Shown piece by piece: positions 16,134-25,509 of a DNA stretch of 64,000 nt. Under the pieces are notes generated by a model that worked only from the letters and a program-made list of their open reading frames with translations, searched no databases and had not been told where the DNA came from. Origin of the DNA: Verrucomicrobiota bacterium (lineage in GTDB: Bacteria; Chlamydiota; Chlamydiia; Chlamydiales; Rhabdochlamydiaceae); the NCBI GenBank assembly GCA_018239715.1, contig JAFEGW010000006.1, positions 68,677-132,676 on the forward strand. The letters run 5' to 3'. A program made the position numbers and the translations under genes. Within the stretch, counting starts at the first letter, position 1, and every line of letters starts with the position of its first letter.

Positions 16134-18188
16134 TTAAGGTCCTGTGCTCGTCCCGAAATTGTCAGATCCCACATGAAGCTGCAAATGAGATAGACTGCCG
16201 AAATTATTAAATTTATAGCCAGGAACCGGAGAGACTGTCAGAACGACGTTCTCGTGGAGAGTGGCAATCAAGGGGCCAGGACCGTGTCCCTGGATATTCA
16301 TTCCTGCTATAGGGGTCGTAATTCCGGCGGGCATAGTAATATAATTGCCTGTTAAGTGGGCTGACACAAAATTGGATGAGTCTGGAGTGCAGTTGAGTGC
16401 GATGGCGGCAGGAGAAGACGCCGAGGTATTACTTTGGGAATTGAAGGTATTGCCCACGATATTTATTTTTAAATTGCCAATGATTCCTGCGGAGCCGCCT
16501 GCTGCTAACCTGCGGGGCTCAAAATGAATGCCCTGCAACAATCCCGAGGTGTTGTTCGCACCGGTAAAGAGGTTGTTTTGAAAGACAAAGTATCCTTCGA
16601 GAGGAGTCAGATAGGCAAAGATGTCTACGCCATAGCCTTGATTGGTATGATCGACGTTAATAAAGGTATTATTGATAAAAGTCACATTACCTCCTCCATG
16701 GACGTTGCAGGCATTGCCGCCTTCAACCATCGAAGATCCTGTGGACATCATGTTATTTTTGATCAGATAATTTAATCCTTGCTCGATGCGGAGCCCTGCT
16801 GTGAAATCGGTGCCGCTGCTGCCGGTTTTCAGAGTATCGACTAAATAAAATCCTGAAACTACGTTATCTCCGGCATTCAGCACAACGGCGGATCTTCCGA
16901 CAGGGGCTGTTGATAGAATATTGCTCAGCGTCGGGAGCCCTTTAGCGTGTGCTCGAATATTAATAAGTCCCCGCGTTGTCTCCACTTGCTGCCCCACGCC
17001 AGCTCCGAGCAGCTGCTGGCCCTTCTGCAGGGTAATCCCTGTATTCATGCCGGTATCCGTCCCGTCGCCTGGGAAGACATAGATAATGTCATGAGGACCT
17101 GAGCTGTTTTGAGCATCGGCAAGTGTGTTGAACGGTGATTCGAAGGTGCCTTGACTATGGCTGGTGTTGTCGACGAACCAGACCTTATAAGCTTGCCCTG
17201 TATCTGGATTGATCGCTTTTGTCTTTTGATGCTTTTTTGTCACCACGATGATCTCATTGCGATCGACTCTTTGGAGAGCTCTTTCTAAGACCATTCTGCG
17301 CTGTGAGCAATAGGAGTTATCAAAATTGCTTTCTTTGCGGTATTTAATCGTTCTTTTACCTCCAAAAGAAAACGTGAAGGCTGCTTCTCCCTGAAAGATC
17401 CCTCTAAAGATCTTATCGTAAGAGCCGCTCACTTGAAGCCGGAGATAATCAAAGAGTGTGAGGGCTACGCGTCCTTCTCCGCCCCAAGCGACCCTTCCTT
17501 GCCGTTCAAAGTAATAAGGTCCTGCTGCGGCGTAGAGTTTGTAATTTTCTTTTCTTAAGGCATGGGCACCGACTTCTGCATTTCCGCCTTTCATCGCAAT
17601 CTCTTTTCTGCTGGAGAGGATGATGGAATTATGTTTGAACTCATGGAACCGGGTATGGAATAAGTGGCTGTCTTTTTTCCCTACGGGGATATAGCCATTC
17701 AGCCGGAAATCCCAGATTTCCCCCAGCGTTTCTAATCCGAATCCTACCTGATTTGAATGGAAGCGGTGTGTTTTCCGATAGTCGTAGTAGACATTGGCGC
17801 CATAAACTCGTGAGGAGCATAAATAACGGAGTCCAGCGCCAGCATTGAATGCAGGCTCGCCGTCATTGAAAATATGGCCGCGCAGATCCAGAAAGGGAAC
17901 CCAAGATCCGTCAAGCGTGGAGGGAACCGTGAAAAATCCCTCTATAGTCGAGTATCCTTGATTGTAACCGACGCCATTGGCCTCAATGTGGCGGATCTCT
18001 ATGCGCTCGGTGCGGGGAGATTGCAGGGAGCATGTCTCTTCGGCAGCTGCATAAGCTCTTTTCGGCGGCACGCAAGGTTTGTTCTTGGGCATCGCTATAC
18101 AGTCATATTTGGCAGCATCTCCATCGGCGAAAAGAAGAGCGGGAGAGATACTGAGAGACGTCAGAATAGTTAAAAGTTTTGCGTTCAT
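16134..18188 (-). CDS. Inverse autotransporter (intimin/invasin-type beta-barrel) with beta-helix-like passenger
   Basis: A 684-residue outer-membrane protein. A signal peptide (MNAKLLTILTSLSISPALLF) is followed by a Cys-containing linker and a beta-barrel of inverse-autotransporter type: GYNQGYSTIEGFFTVP, GAGLRYLCSSRVYGANVYYD, FHSNQVGFGLETLG, LNGYIPVGKK. After about residue 290 comes a passenger starting FESPFNTLADAQ..PHDIIYV, then GITLQKGQQLLGAG and many N-N-x-F/G-N repeats, typical of a right-handed parallel beta-helix. The start is chosen at 18188 because AGGA lies five bases upstream. The open frame extends nearly 300 codons further, but that part is antisense-like to putA and lacks a signal peptide. 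Such proteins are surface adhesins; the target is unknown. A strong terminator follows. Confidence 0.85.
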   Translation of the reverse strand: MNAKLLTILTSLSISPALLFADGDAAKYDCIAMPKNKPCVPPKRAYAAAEETCSLQSPRTERIEIRHIEANGVGYNQGYSTIEGFFTVPSTLDGSWVPFLDLRGHIFNDGEPAFNAGAGLRYLCSSRVYGANVYYDYRKTHRFHSNQVGFGLETLGEIWDFRLNGYIPVGKKDSHLFHTRFHEFKHNSIILSSRKEIAMKGGNAEVGAHALRKENYKLYAAAGPYYFERQGRVAWGGEGRVALTLFDYLRLQVSGSYDKIFRGIFQGEAAFTFSFGGKRTIKYRKESNFDNSYCSQRRMVLERALQRVDRNEIIVVTKKHQKTKAINPDTGQAYKVWFVDNTSHSQGTFESPFNTLADAQNSSGPHDIIYVFPGDGTDTGMNTGITLQKGQQLLGAGVGQQVETTRGLINIRAHAKGLPTLSNILSTAPVGRSAVVLNAGDNVVSGFYLVDTLKTGSSGTDFTAGLRIEQGLNYLIKNNMMSTGSSMVEGGNACNVHGGGNVTFINNTFINVDHTNQGYGVDIFAYLTPLEGYFVFQNNLFTGANNTSGLLQGIHFEPRRLAAGGSAGIIGNLKINIVGNTFNSQSNTSASSPAAIALNCTPDSSNFVSAHLTGNYITMPAGITTPIAGMNIQGHGPGPLIATLHENVVLTVSPVPGYKFNNFGSLSHLQLHVGSDNFGTSTGP

Positions 18189-18261
18189 GTACATCCTATC
18201 GAAAGGGTTTTTATTTTTACTCATAAAGCAAATAGTTGTTTTTTTGATAGCTACCTTTGCC

Positions 18262-21200
18262 TCAAAGTACGGGTTTGCGGACTTCTCCTTCCCGGACTCC
18301 CAGATTTCCATACCGGTGGTAGTCGAAGCTGATTGCGACTTCCCGGAGGTAATGGAGGAGTTCAAAGCGGCCGCTCGCCAGGACGGGAGCATGATCCAGG
18401 TGGCAAGCCGACTCGGAAGCGGCTTGTTGCAGCTGAGCGCTGGGAGGTGTGAGGAGCCGGATCCGTTTGAAGGCGCCTGATTGGACCCGCTGCAAGAAAT
18501 GTTCTTCTGTTTCTTGAACGACCCGGAAGAGCGGCATGAGGTGCTTCCATTGATCATTGATGACCAGGGGGGTCTGTCCTTTTGTATAGCTGATCTGGAT
18601 AGGTGTCTCGCAGGTGAGCGCGGCGGCGCAGACGCGTAAAATATCGAGAGGCTGGTCTCCGGACTGGATCCGGAGGCAAATGCCCATATAAGACCGATAT
18701 TGGAAAAGGTTGTCTTGACCGACGATGCGGCTCGGATCGTGGTCGTGCTTGAATCGCTGCCCCCAAAAAGCATAGTGAGAAATGCTCGCGTACCAAATCC
18801 CCAGCTGTTCAGTGGTAAGGTGAAGCTTTTCCAGCAGCTTGGAGATATTCTCAACAGCTGCTGAAACGGGCGCTTTTTCCTGCGGAAGGGAAACCTGTCT
18901 TGGGTGGGCAAATTGGGCCACATAGTTGGGGCCGCCGGCTTTGGCGCCATGACCAAAGCTGCTCGCTTTACATCCTCCGAAAGGCTGCCGGCGGACAATC
19001 GCGCCGGTAATTCCGCGGTTGATATAAAGGTTGCCGGCTTCGATTTTTGAGAGCCAATATCGTTGTTCACGAGGATCTAAACTTTGCAGCCCGGAAGTCA
19101 ACCCGTAGGGAGTTTCGTTGGCAATCTGGAGTGCATGCTCTAAATTTTTTGCCCTCATCACAGCAAGAACGGGGCCGAATAATTCAGTATGGTGCATAAA
19201 GCTCCCTTCCTTGACGCCCCATTTAACACCGGGGGACCAAAGATGGGGATTGTTCGGATCTTGACGGGGCTCCACGAGCCACTGCTCCCCTTCCTCCAGA
19301 GTGGTAAGGCCGCGGAGCAACGCGTCGCCGGGCTCGCGGATGATAGGAATGACTTTGGAGGAAAGATCCCAGGCAGGCCCTACTTTTAAACTGGTGACGG
19401 CATCTTTGAGTTGCTGACGGAAATGGGGATCGTCATAAACTTCGGCTTCCAAAATTGCCAGGCTTGCTGCGCTGCATTTTTGCCCCGAGTGGCCAAAGGC
19501 CGATTGGATGAGGTCCTTGATGGCGAGATCGCGGTCCGAAAGAGCCGTGATGATAATGGCATTTTTACCGCCTGTCTCTGCAGAAAGGTCAAGGCCGGGC
19601 CTCATTTTCATAAAGAGGCGTGCTGTCGATGTGGCTCCAGTCAAGATAACGCCGTTTAGCCTTGCGTCTTTAATAAGCCTGCTTCCTACTGGATCGTCTT
19701 CGCAGTTGATGAATTGAAGGACTTCTTTAGGAATGCCGGCTTCCCAGAGTGCATTGACGAGCACCCACCCCGAAAGGACGGCCTCGGGAGCAGGTTTGAA
19801 AATCACGCAATTGCCCATGACGAGCGCTCCTAAAATTCCGCCCGCGGGAATAGAGACGGGGAAGTTCCAGGGAGGGGCAACAAGATAAGTTCCTTTGGGT
19901 TTCCATTCGATGTCTTTGCAAGCGTTCATTTTGATTGCGCTGCGGCGGTAGTATTCAGCAAAATCGATCGCTTCTGAAATTTCAGGGTCGGCCTCGTAAG
20001 GTGTTTTTCCTCCATCGGCCATCATCACTCCGATCAGATCGCCTCGTCTTTCGCGTAATTTCTGCGCTGCTTTAGCCAGCAGATCGCAGCGGGTATCGAC
20101 CGAGGTGGCCGCCCAGCGCGCCTGCTCCGCTTTCGCGACATTCAAGGCTTCATCGACTTGATTCCAATCGGCGAGGGAATAGGTGTACAAAAACTCTCGA
20201 GGTTTAGAAGGATCGTCTCCTTCTCCGCGGGGTTTTTTTTCTTGGAATTCTTTTCCTCCTATGACACAGGGGATCGGATCGATTTTTTTTCTTTTCCAAG
20301 TTTCAACAATCTGACGGGCCCAGGCTTGATTTTGCGGGAGAGAAAAGTCGGTGTCGGGCTCGTTGTCGAAGAGGGTTTGTTGCGAGTTGGGAGTAGATTC
20401 TAAACGGTTTTGATGACGCCGGGGACCTACTGGAGCTGTGCTGATCTCCTCGCAGCTTTGAGCAAACCGTTTGACTTGTTCATTCCATTCGGGAGTATGC
20501 GGTTTAAGGCCAAACGTGTGACGGAGAAAGTTATCGGGGCCGGTGTTTTCATCGAGACGGCGGATCAGATAGGCTACCGCGCTTTGGAAATCTTCTTTAG
20601 TTGCTACAGGGCAATAGAGCAAAATGTCTTTAGAGAGTTTTTGAACGACCCTCCGAATATGATCGGCCATTCCTTCGAGCATTTCAAAGGAGACTTCTTT
20701 TTCTACGCCGTACTCGGCACGAAGAAGAAGTGCATAGGCGATATCGAAAAGATTATGGCTGCCGACGCCGATATGGACAGCTTTTGCATGCTCGGGAAGA
20801 CATCCATAAGCAACCATCCGTTTGTAATTGGCATCGACGGATATTTTATCGGTATAGGGCGCTTGCGGCCATCCGCGGAGTGAAGCTTCAAACTGCTCCA
20901 TCGCCAGATTGGCTCCTTTAACAATGCGGATTTTAATCGGAGCGCCTTTATTTTTTAATCGCTCCATGGCCCAATTTGTCAGTTCTTTTTGAAATTCATG
21001 GGAATCGGGCAGATAAGCTTGCAGAACAATCCCTGCAGAAAAATCTTGAAATTCAGTCTCGTCGAGGACCTTTTTAAAAAGGTCCACCGTGAGTCTCAAA
21101 TCCCGGTATTCCTCCATATCGAGGTTGACGAATTTCGGGCACCGAGTCCCATCAGCGCGGACAAAGTGATTCGACTTTGCTGCCCGGTAAAGCTGCCTTA

Positions 21201-21885
21201 GCCGATCGGCAAGCGTCTCCAGAGTTTTATCCCATCCCAGCAGGTTGATCTGAGAAAAAATCGTCGAGATCTTCACTGAAACATATTCAATATCATCTTG
21301 CCCAAGATCGTGAAGATAAACTTTCAAACGGCGGACAGCTTCGTCTTCACCGAGGATAGCTTCGCCCAAATGGTTGAGGTTAAGACGGACCCCTTCTCGG
21401 CGGCGCTTATGCATATGTTTGGAAAGGGCATGTTTTTCTCCCGGAAGAATCACCGTCTTTGTCTGTCTGCGGAGCGTCCAAGTGGCCATCGGAACAAAGA
21501 TAGGAGCAAGCGCTTTCCCAAGGGTTTGAAAAGCAGCAAGAGATAAACGTTTCGACCACTCTAAATAGCGAGGGATGCCGAACTGGTTCAAAAGATAGAC
21601 CATTTGGTGAGCCACGCGCCCTGATTTTTTGCTGCGGAAGCACTGGTCCGTCATATAGGTCGTAAAAGCTTTTCCTCGGGGATCCCGCATCATACGTGCA
21701 AGCTCGGCTTGCCTTTTTTTCTCTGCCCGGGTCTGTATCCTGTTGGCTTCTTCGAGCATGATCGCAGCGAGCTGCACCGTTAATTTCTGCCGCTGCCCCA
21801 CTGTGAGGATTTTTCCTTTGGCTGAATCTAAAATTTCAAGAGCTTCTTGCAAATGGGGAGAAGGCGGTGACATTTTGTTGGGCAT
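18262..21885 (-). CDS. putA: Bifunctional proline dehydrogenase / delta-1-pyrroline-5-carboxylate dehydrogenase
   Basis: A 1207-residue PutA oxidising proline to glutamate in two steps. The N-terminal FAD barrel has YVSVKISTIF, FVNLDMEEYRDL, GIVLQAYLPDS, IRIVKGANL and DNFLRHTFGL. The C-terminal aldehyde dehydrogenase has YLVAPPWNFPVSIPAGG, ETGGKNAIII and catalytic Cys in FGHSGQKCSAAS, then ELFGPVLAVMR and GCKASSFGHGAKAGG. About 190 residues after the dehydrogenase domain are less conserved and may be the extra C-terminal domain seen in longer PutA forms. There is no N-terminal ribbon-helix-helix DNA-binding domain, so it is not the self-repressing E. coli type. It lies 73 bp upstream of the autotransporter gene on the same strand. 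An MFS carrier of the ProP type at 45 kb could supply substrate. Confidence 0.95.
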   Translation of the reverse strand: MPNKMSPPSPHLQEALEILDSAKGKILTVGQRQKLTVQLAAIMLEEANRIQTRAEKKRQAELARMMRDPRGKAFTTYMTDQCFRSKKSGRVAHQMVYLLNQFGIPRYLEWSKRLSLAAFQTLGKALAPIFVPMATWTLRRQTKTVILPGEKHALSKHMHKRRREGVRLNLNHLGEAILGEDEAVRRLKVYLHDLGQDDIEYVSVKISTIFSQINLLGWDKTLETLADRLRQLYRAAKSNHFVRADGTRCPKFVNLDMEEYRDLRLTVDLFKKVLDETEFQDFSAGIVLQAYLPDSHEFQKELTNWAMERLKNKGAPIKIRIVKGANLAMEQFEASLRGWPQAPYTDKISVDANYKRMVAYGCLPEHAKAVHIGVGSHNLFDIAYALLLRAEYGVEKEVSFEMLEGMADHIRRVVQKLSKDILLYCPVATKEDFQSAVAYLIRRLDENTGPDNFLRHTFGLKPHTPEWNEQVKRFAQSCEEISTAPVGPRRHQNRLESTPNSQQTLFDNEPDTDFSLPQNQAWARQIVETWKRKKIDPIPCVIGGKEFQEKKPRGEGDDPSKPREFLYTYSLADWNQVDEALNVAKAEQARWAATSVDTRCDLLAKAAQKLRERRGDLIGVMMADGGKTPYEADPEISEAIDFAEYYRRSAIKMNACKDIEWKPKGTYLVAPPWNFPVSIPAGGILGALVMGNCVIFKPAPEAVLSGWVLVNALWEAGIPKEVLQFINCEDDPVGSRLIKDARLNGVILTGATSTARLFMKMRPGLDLSAETGGKNAIIITALSDRDLAIKDLIQSAFGHSGQKCSAASLAILEAEVYDDPHFRQQLKDAVTSLKVGPAWDLSSKVIPIIREPGDALLRGLTTLEEGEQWLVEPRQDPNNPHLWSPGVKWGVKEGSFMHHTELFGPVLAVMRAKNLEHALQIANETPYGLTSGLQSLDPREQRYWLSKIEAGNLYINRGITGAIVRRQPFGGCKASSFGHGAKAGGPNYVAQFAHPRQVSLPQEKAPVSAAVENISKLLEKLHLTTEQLGIWYASISHYAFWGQRFKHDHDPSRIVGQDNLFQYRSYMGICLRIQSGDQPLDILRVCAAALTCETPIQISYTKGQTPLVINDQWKHLMPLFRVVQETEEHFLQRVQSGAFKRIRLLTPPSAQLQQAASESACHLDHAPVLASGRFELLHYLREVAISFDYHRYGNLGVREGEVRKPVL

Positions 21886-21999
21886 CCTGTTTGCCTTTGT
21901 TGGATGAGGACTTTTTGAGTCGCGATCCGTTTATTTCAACAGCAGACTCTAACTTTTTCTCATATCAAAACCGGCTCTTATGACAAATGTTTTTTTTAA

Positions 22000-22029
22000 T
22001 TGACGCCGTCATCTTTGGCAGAATATGAT
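22000..22029 (+). promoter_or_regulatory. Promoter of the groES-groEL operon
   Basis: TTGACG at 22000-22005, an 18-bp spacer and TATGAT at 22024-22029, giving an expected start near 22036 and a leader of about 25 bases with GGGGAG as ribosome-binding site. I looked for the CIRCE element (TTAGCACTC-N9-GAGTGCTAA), the HrcA operator usual before chlamydial groE genes, and did not see it here. Confidence 0.7.
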
Positions 22030-22060
22030 GACGCGTTGCAAATAACAGGGGAGAAAAAAG

Positions 22061-22345
22061 ATGAAGCCTCTTGGAAATCGAGTGTTAATTAAACGAGAGC
22101 AGGCCCAGACAACGAAGGGTGGCATATTATTGCCGGATACTGCCAAAGAAAAACCTAAAATCGGCGAAGTTGTCGCTGTGGGGCCTGGCAAAATGGATGA
22201 AGAGGGAAAAATTCATCCGATGCATGTCCGAGTCGGAGATAGAGTATTATTTTCCGCCTACGCCGGCACCGAAGTTAAAAATGAAGATTCATCCACAGAA
22301 TATTTAATCATGTCCGAAGAAGAAATTCTCGGTGTTATTGTATAG
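22061..22345 (+). CDS. groES: 10-kDa co-chaperonin GroES
   Basis: A 94-residue co-chaperonin that caps the GroEL cavity. It begins [14 protein letters not shown], has the mobile loop [17 protein letters not shown], and contains [10 protein letters not shown] and [17 protein letters not shown], all family signatures. GGGGAG lies seven bases before the ATG. It is the first gene of the operon with groEL 8 bp downstream. Confidence 0.98.
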   Translation: MKPLGNRVLIKREQAQTTKGGILLPDTAKEKPKIGEVVAVGPGKMDEEGKIHPMHVRVGDRVLFSAYAGTEVKNEDSSTEYLIMSEEEILGVIV

Positions 22346-22353
22346 GATTACCC

Positions 22354-24006
22354 ATGTCAAAAATGCTGCAATTTAACCAAGAAGCTCTTAAGTCCGTCTT
22401 AAAAGGCGTCAAGACGCTGGCCAAAGCTGTGATTGTGACATTAGGCCCGAAAGGGCGCAATGTCGTGATCAACCGCGGCTTTGGAGCTCCTCTTTCAACG
22501 AAAGACGGAGTCACCGTTGCCAAAGAAATTGTATTAAAAAATAAGTTCGAAAACATGGGCGCTCAGCTTGTCAAAGAAGCCTCTTCTAAAACCTCCGACG
22601 TTGCCGGGGATGGTACGACAACGGCAATTGTCCTGGCTGAAGCGATTTATACCGAAGGTGTCAAGAGCGTCAGCGCAGGAGCAAATCCTGTGAGCATCAA
22701 ACGCGGAATCGACAAGGCAGCAGTCGAGCTATGCAAAGCTCTGGATGAGCTAGCGACTAAAATTCAAAAACCTGAAGAGATCAAACAAATTGCGACAATC
22801 TCGGGCAATAACGATCCCGAAATCGGCCGCATCATTGCGGAAGCAATGGAAAAAGTGGGCAAAGAGGGGACGATCACCATCGCTGAAGCAAAAGGAATTG
22901 ATACGACTTTGGATGTCGTCGAAGGGATGCAATTTGATAAAGGATATCTTTCCCCTTACTTCATTACAAATCCTGAGAAAATGACAGCTGAGTTAGATAG
23001 CGCACTGATCCTGATCACCGATAAAAAAATCTCCTCGATCAAAGAAATTGTTCCCGTTTTAGAAAAAATCATGGAAAAAGGGCAAAGACCTCTGCTGATT
23101 ATTGCAGATGACATTGAGGGTGAGGCTCTCGCGACGCTCGTCGTCAATAAAATCAAAGCCGGTCTTCCTCTTTGCGCTGTCAAAGCCCCTGCGTTCGGCG
23201 ATAGACGTAAAGCGGTTTTACAAGATATCGCCGTCTTAACGGGAGCAACTGTGATCTCCGAAGACGTCGGCCTCTCCTTGGAGGATGCGGAGCCCTCGAT
23301 GCTGGGCCGGGCAAAAAAGATCAAAGTCGGGAAAGAAGAGACCACGATTATCGATGGAGCTGGAGACCCTAAAGAGATCCAAAAACGAATCCAAGCAATC
23401 CGCGGGGAAATCGCGAATTCGACTTCGGACTACGACATTGAAAAACTCGAAGAGAGGCTCGCTAAACTCGCCGGCGGTGTTGCTGTTATTAATGTCGGAG
23501 CAGCCACCGAAAGCGAACTCAAAGAGAAAAAAGCCCGTGTGGATGATGCTCTCCATGCCACCCGTGCTGCAGTCGCCGATGGTATTGTCCCCGGCGGCGG
23601 TGTCGCTCTGCTCCGCGCCGTTAAAGCTTTAGAAGGCTTTGTCCTCACCGGAGAAGAGCAAATTGGCGTTGAAGTGGTCCGGAAAGCGGCCTTTGCTCCG
23701 GCAGCAGCGATAGCGACCAACTGCGGAGAACAAGGAAATCTCATTGCCGAAAAAATCTACGAGCGTCAAGGCGCTTGGGGATTTAACGGCCTCACAGGGG
23801 AATTTGCCGACCTATCTAAAGACGGCGTGGTAGATCCTGTGCTTGTCACGAAGAGCGCTCTCACCAATGCCGCCTCTGTCGCTGGCATTTTGCTCACCGT
23901 GGCAGCCATGATCACCGACAAGCCCGAGCCGAAACCACAAACTCCTGCTCCTTCAATGGATGGCATGGGAGGAATGGGCGGTATGGGGATGGATGATATG
24001 ATGTAA
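22354..24006 (+). CDS. groEL: 60-kDa chaperonin GroEL
   Basis: A 550-residue chaperonin forming the folding cavity with GroES. Signatures: [11 protein letters not shown], the ATP-site [13 protein letters not shown] (near 87-99), the apical domain [31 protein letters not shown], and ATE[17 protein letters not shown]. The C-terminus carries the flexible Gly/Met repeat [15 protein letters not shown], as in the principal folding GroEL. Chlamydiae usually have additional divergent GroEL copies elsewhere; the intact GGM tail and the groES partner indicate that this is the main copy. Weak AGGA precedes the start codon. A hairpin terminator follows. Confidence 0.98.
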   Translation: MSKMLQFNQEALKSVLKGVKTLAKAVIVTLGPKGRNVVINRGFGAPLSTKDGVTVAKEIVLKNKFENMGAQLVKEASSKTSDVAGDGTTTAIVLAEAIYTEGVKSVSAGANPVSIKRGIDKAAVELCKALDELATKIQKPEEIKQIATISGNNDPEIGRIIAEAMEKVGKEGTITIAEAKGIDTTLDVVEGMQFDKGYLSPYFITNPEKMTAELDSALILITDKKISSIKEIVPVLEKIMEKGQRPLLIIADDIEGEALATLVVNKIKAGLPLCAVKAPAFGDRRKAVLQDIAVLTGATVISEDVGLSLEDAEPSMLGRAKKIKVGKEETTIIDGAGDPKEIQKRIQAIRGEIANSTSDYDIEKLEERLAKLAGGVAVINVGAATESELKEKKARVDDALHATRAAVADGIVPGGGVALLRAVKALEGFVLTGEEQIGVEVVRKAAFAPAAAIATNCGEQGNLIAEKIYERQGAWGFNGLTGEFADLSKDGVVDPVLVTKSALTNAASVAGILLTVAAMITDKPEPKPQTPAPSMDGMGGMGGMGMDDMM

Positions 24007-24012
24007 GTTCGT

Positions 24013-24036
24013 GCGCTTCGCAAAAAAGCGAAGCGC
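24013..24036. terminator. Bidirectional hairpin between groEL and the convergent methyltransferase gene
   Basis: GCGCTTCGC (24013-24021) and GCGAAGCGC (24028-24036) form a perfect 9-bp stem with an A6 loop, beginning six bases after the groEL stop and touching the stop codon of the convergent gene. The downstream tract on the plus strand is only moderately T-rich, so termination strength is uncertain. Confidence 0.65.
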
Positions 24037-24632
24037 TACGATTTCTTCTCTAACTGAAAAATATAACCGCACCAATGGTCCTCAGTGAATGTCTGGATCA
24101 TGCGGAAACCTTGTTCTTTTCTCCAGGCAAGATAGGCTTTCTCATCTTCTTTTAGAACACCCGAGGCGATGAGGATGGCAGAAGCTGGAATCCTATCACC
24201 GATCGAGCTCCATGCTTGCTCTTGCTCGGAGCTGATCATGTTCATCAAAAAGACAGTCCCTGGTTGAATCTTTTGAGGAGGGTTTTCGGAAAAAGTAATG
24301 TTTTTAGCATGCGGTGAAAGTTTTAAGTTTTTTTGGGCATGTTGGACAGCTGCCGGGTCGATATCGTAGCCATAGACAGAACTTGCTCCCATGGCAGCGG
24401 CAGCTAGAGATAAAATCCCGCTTCCACAGCCGATATCGACGACAAGATGGTCTTTTATATAAGGTTGCATGAGACGCAAGACAAGGCGTGTGGTCGGATG
24501 AGAAAAATCTCCAAAGCCGGGACCTGGATAGAGTAGGAGAGTTTCGGGGCAGCCATAGGGAGTTAGATCGATATGAGCTTTGCCGTTTTTAAAATTGGGT
24601 GCAAAAAGCTCCCATTGCTTTTCCCAAATCAT
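24036..24632 (-). CDS. Class I SAM methyltransferase, PrmA-like
   Basis: A 198-residue methyltransferase resembling the catalytic half of PrmA (ribosomal protein L11 methyltransferase). Motif I is VVDIGCGSGILSLAAA, followed by YGYDIDPAAVQHAQKNL. GFGDFSHPTTRL near residue 40 corresponds to the pre-motif segment of PrmA. In place of the PrmA NPPY-type acceptor segment there is FLMNMISSEQ, so the substrate may differ. It is about 90 residues shorter than PrmA, lacking the N-terminal L11-binding domain. Last gene of a minus-strand run that starts at trkA, 14 bp after the AlkB-like gene. Confidence 0.75.
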   Translation of the reverse strand: MIWEKQWELFAPNFKNGKAHIDLTPYGCPETLLLYPGPGFGDFSHPTTRLVLRLMQPYIKDHLVVDIGCGSGILSLAAAAMGASSVYGYDIDPAAVQHAQKNLKLSPHAKNITFSENPPQKIQPGTVFLMNMISSEQEQAWSSIGDRIPASAILIASGVLKEDEKAYLAWRKEQGFRMIQTFTEDHWCGYIFQLEKKS

Positions 24633-24646
24633 TAGAAAATCTTTTT

Positions 24647-25474
24647 TTACATTTTTGACAGTTTGTAGAATTGGCTATCTTTAGCGAGCTTTTCAGCGGG
24701 GACAGTGGCAAATTCTTTTTCACGACCTTTAAGATTAGGGGTATAGCGGAGTGTGAAATTTAAGCGTCCGCCTTTGATGAGAGCAAGATCAGGAGAAGTG
24801 TTGGGGTGGATTTGATAAATAGCATGATAAATATTTCGACTAGCTCCTCCGAATATTAAGATATCCCCTGATTCGAATAAGATCCGATGGGCTAAGTTGG
24901 CAGGATTTGTAATGGGACGTTCTCGAGAGATTCTTGGTTTTTCATGACAAACAAGAAAATCACAGCTATCACCCACTGAAATAGAAATAACGGGAGCTTT
25001 ATCTATTCCATCATTGTCGCCATTGTCTCGATGCCAGGGCATATAGCCTTCGGGAGGTGGGTTGTCCAAGGTTTTATAAATAAGAGCGATGAGATGAGTA
25101 GGTTCGACGACTTTCAATTCGGGGTCGTGTTCAGCTGCTTGCTCTAAGGCTTTTTTGCAAAGGGGTGTAAGATTCGGCTCGAACTGATCGACTGCACAGT
25201 ACATGCGTCCCCGGTAAGGCCTGGAATTTAAAACCATCGTTTTTCCGTCTTTGTCCTTTCGGTAAAAACCGTTTTCAGGAACTTTGCCTTTTTGCATCGC
25301 GGCGAGCGCTAGCATGGTTTCTGCACCGAAAGCAAGAGCTGACTTCAATAAGACAAGACCCGGCTCGTATTTGATGATGCGAGGTGCTAGGCTACTGGTA
25401 CAGCGGCGAGGAACTCTCGGCGCAATAGAATGAGAAATAGCCACAGGTGCGCGAACTCGTGAAAGGGCAGCCAT
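24647..25474 (-). CDS. AlkB-like 2-oxoglutarate/Fe(II)-dependent dioxygenase
   Basis: A 275-residue protein with the AlkB iron and 2-oxoglutarate site: MPWHRDNGDNDG carries H-x-D, GASRNIYHAI supplies the distal His, and RLNFTLRY matches the R-x-N-x-T-x-R signature of AlkB proteins that oxidatively remove alkyl groups from nucleic acids. ISISVGDSCDFLV fits the segment after the first iron ligands. The first 70 residues are basic and Ala-rich (MAALSRVRAPVAIS) and are not part of the domain. AGGAGGTG, a strong ribosome-binding site, precedes the ATG. It lies between trkH and the methyltransferase gene. RNA or DNA repair is the likely role; the substrate is unproven. Confidence 0.82.
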   Translation of the reverse strand: MAALSRVRAPVAISHSIAPRVPRRCTSSLAPRIIKYEPGLVLLKSALAFGAETMLALAAMQKGKVPENGFYRKDKDGKTMVLNSRPYRGRMYCAVDQFEPNLTPLCKKALEQAAEHDPELKVVEPTHLIALIYKTLDNPPPEGYMPWHRDNGDNDGIDKAPVISISVGDSCDFLVCHEKPRISRERPITNPANLAHRILFESGDILIFGGASRNIYHAIYQIHPNTSPDLALIKGGRLNFTLRYTPNLKGREKEFATVPAEKLAKDSQFYKLSKM

Positions 25475-25509
25475 AATCCACCTCCTTGGCCTAGATTATA
25501 AAACAGTGT

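Noticed and set aside
18189-19070. N-terminal extension of the inverse autotransporter frame
   Set aside because: It lies antisense-like over putA, lacks a signal peptide and has odd composition; a good ribosome-binding site and signal peptide mark the start at 18188.
20410-20883. 157-codon plus-strand frame opposite putA
   Set aside because: Shadow of a well-conserved coding region with no independent support.
21886-22060. CIRCE operator before groES
   Set aside because: No inverted repeat of the required sequence was found.
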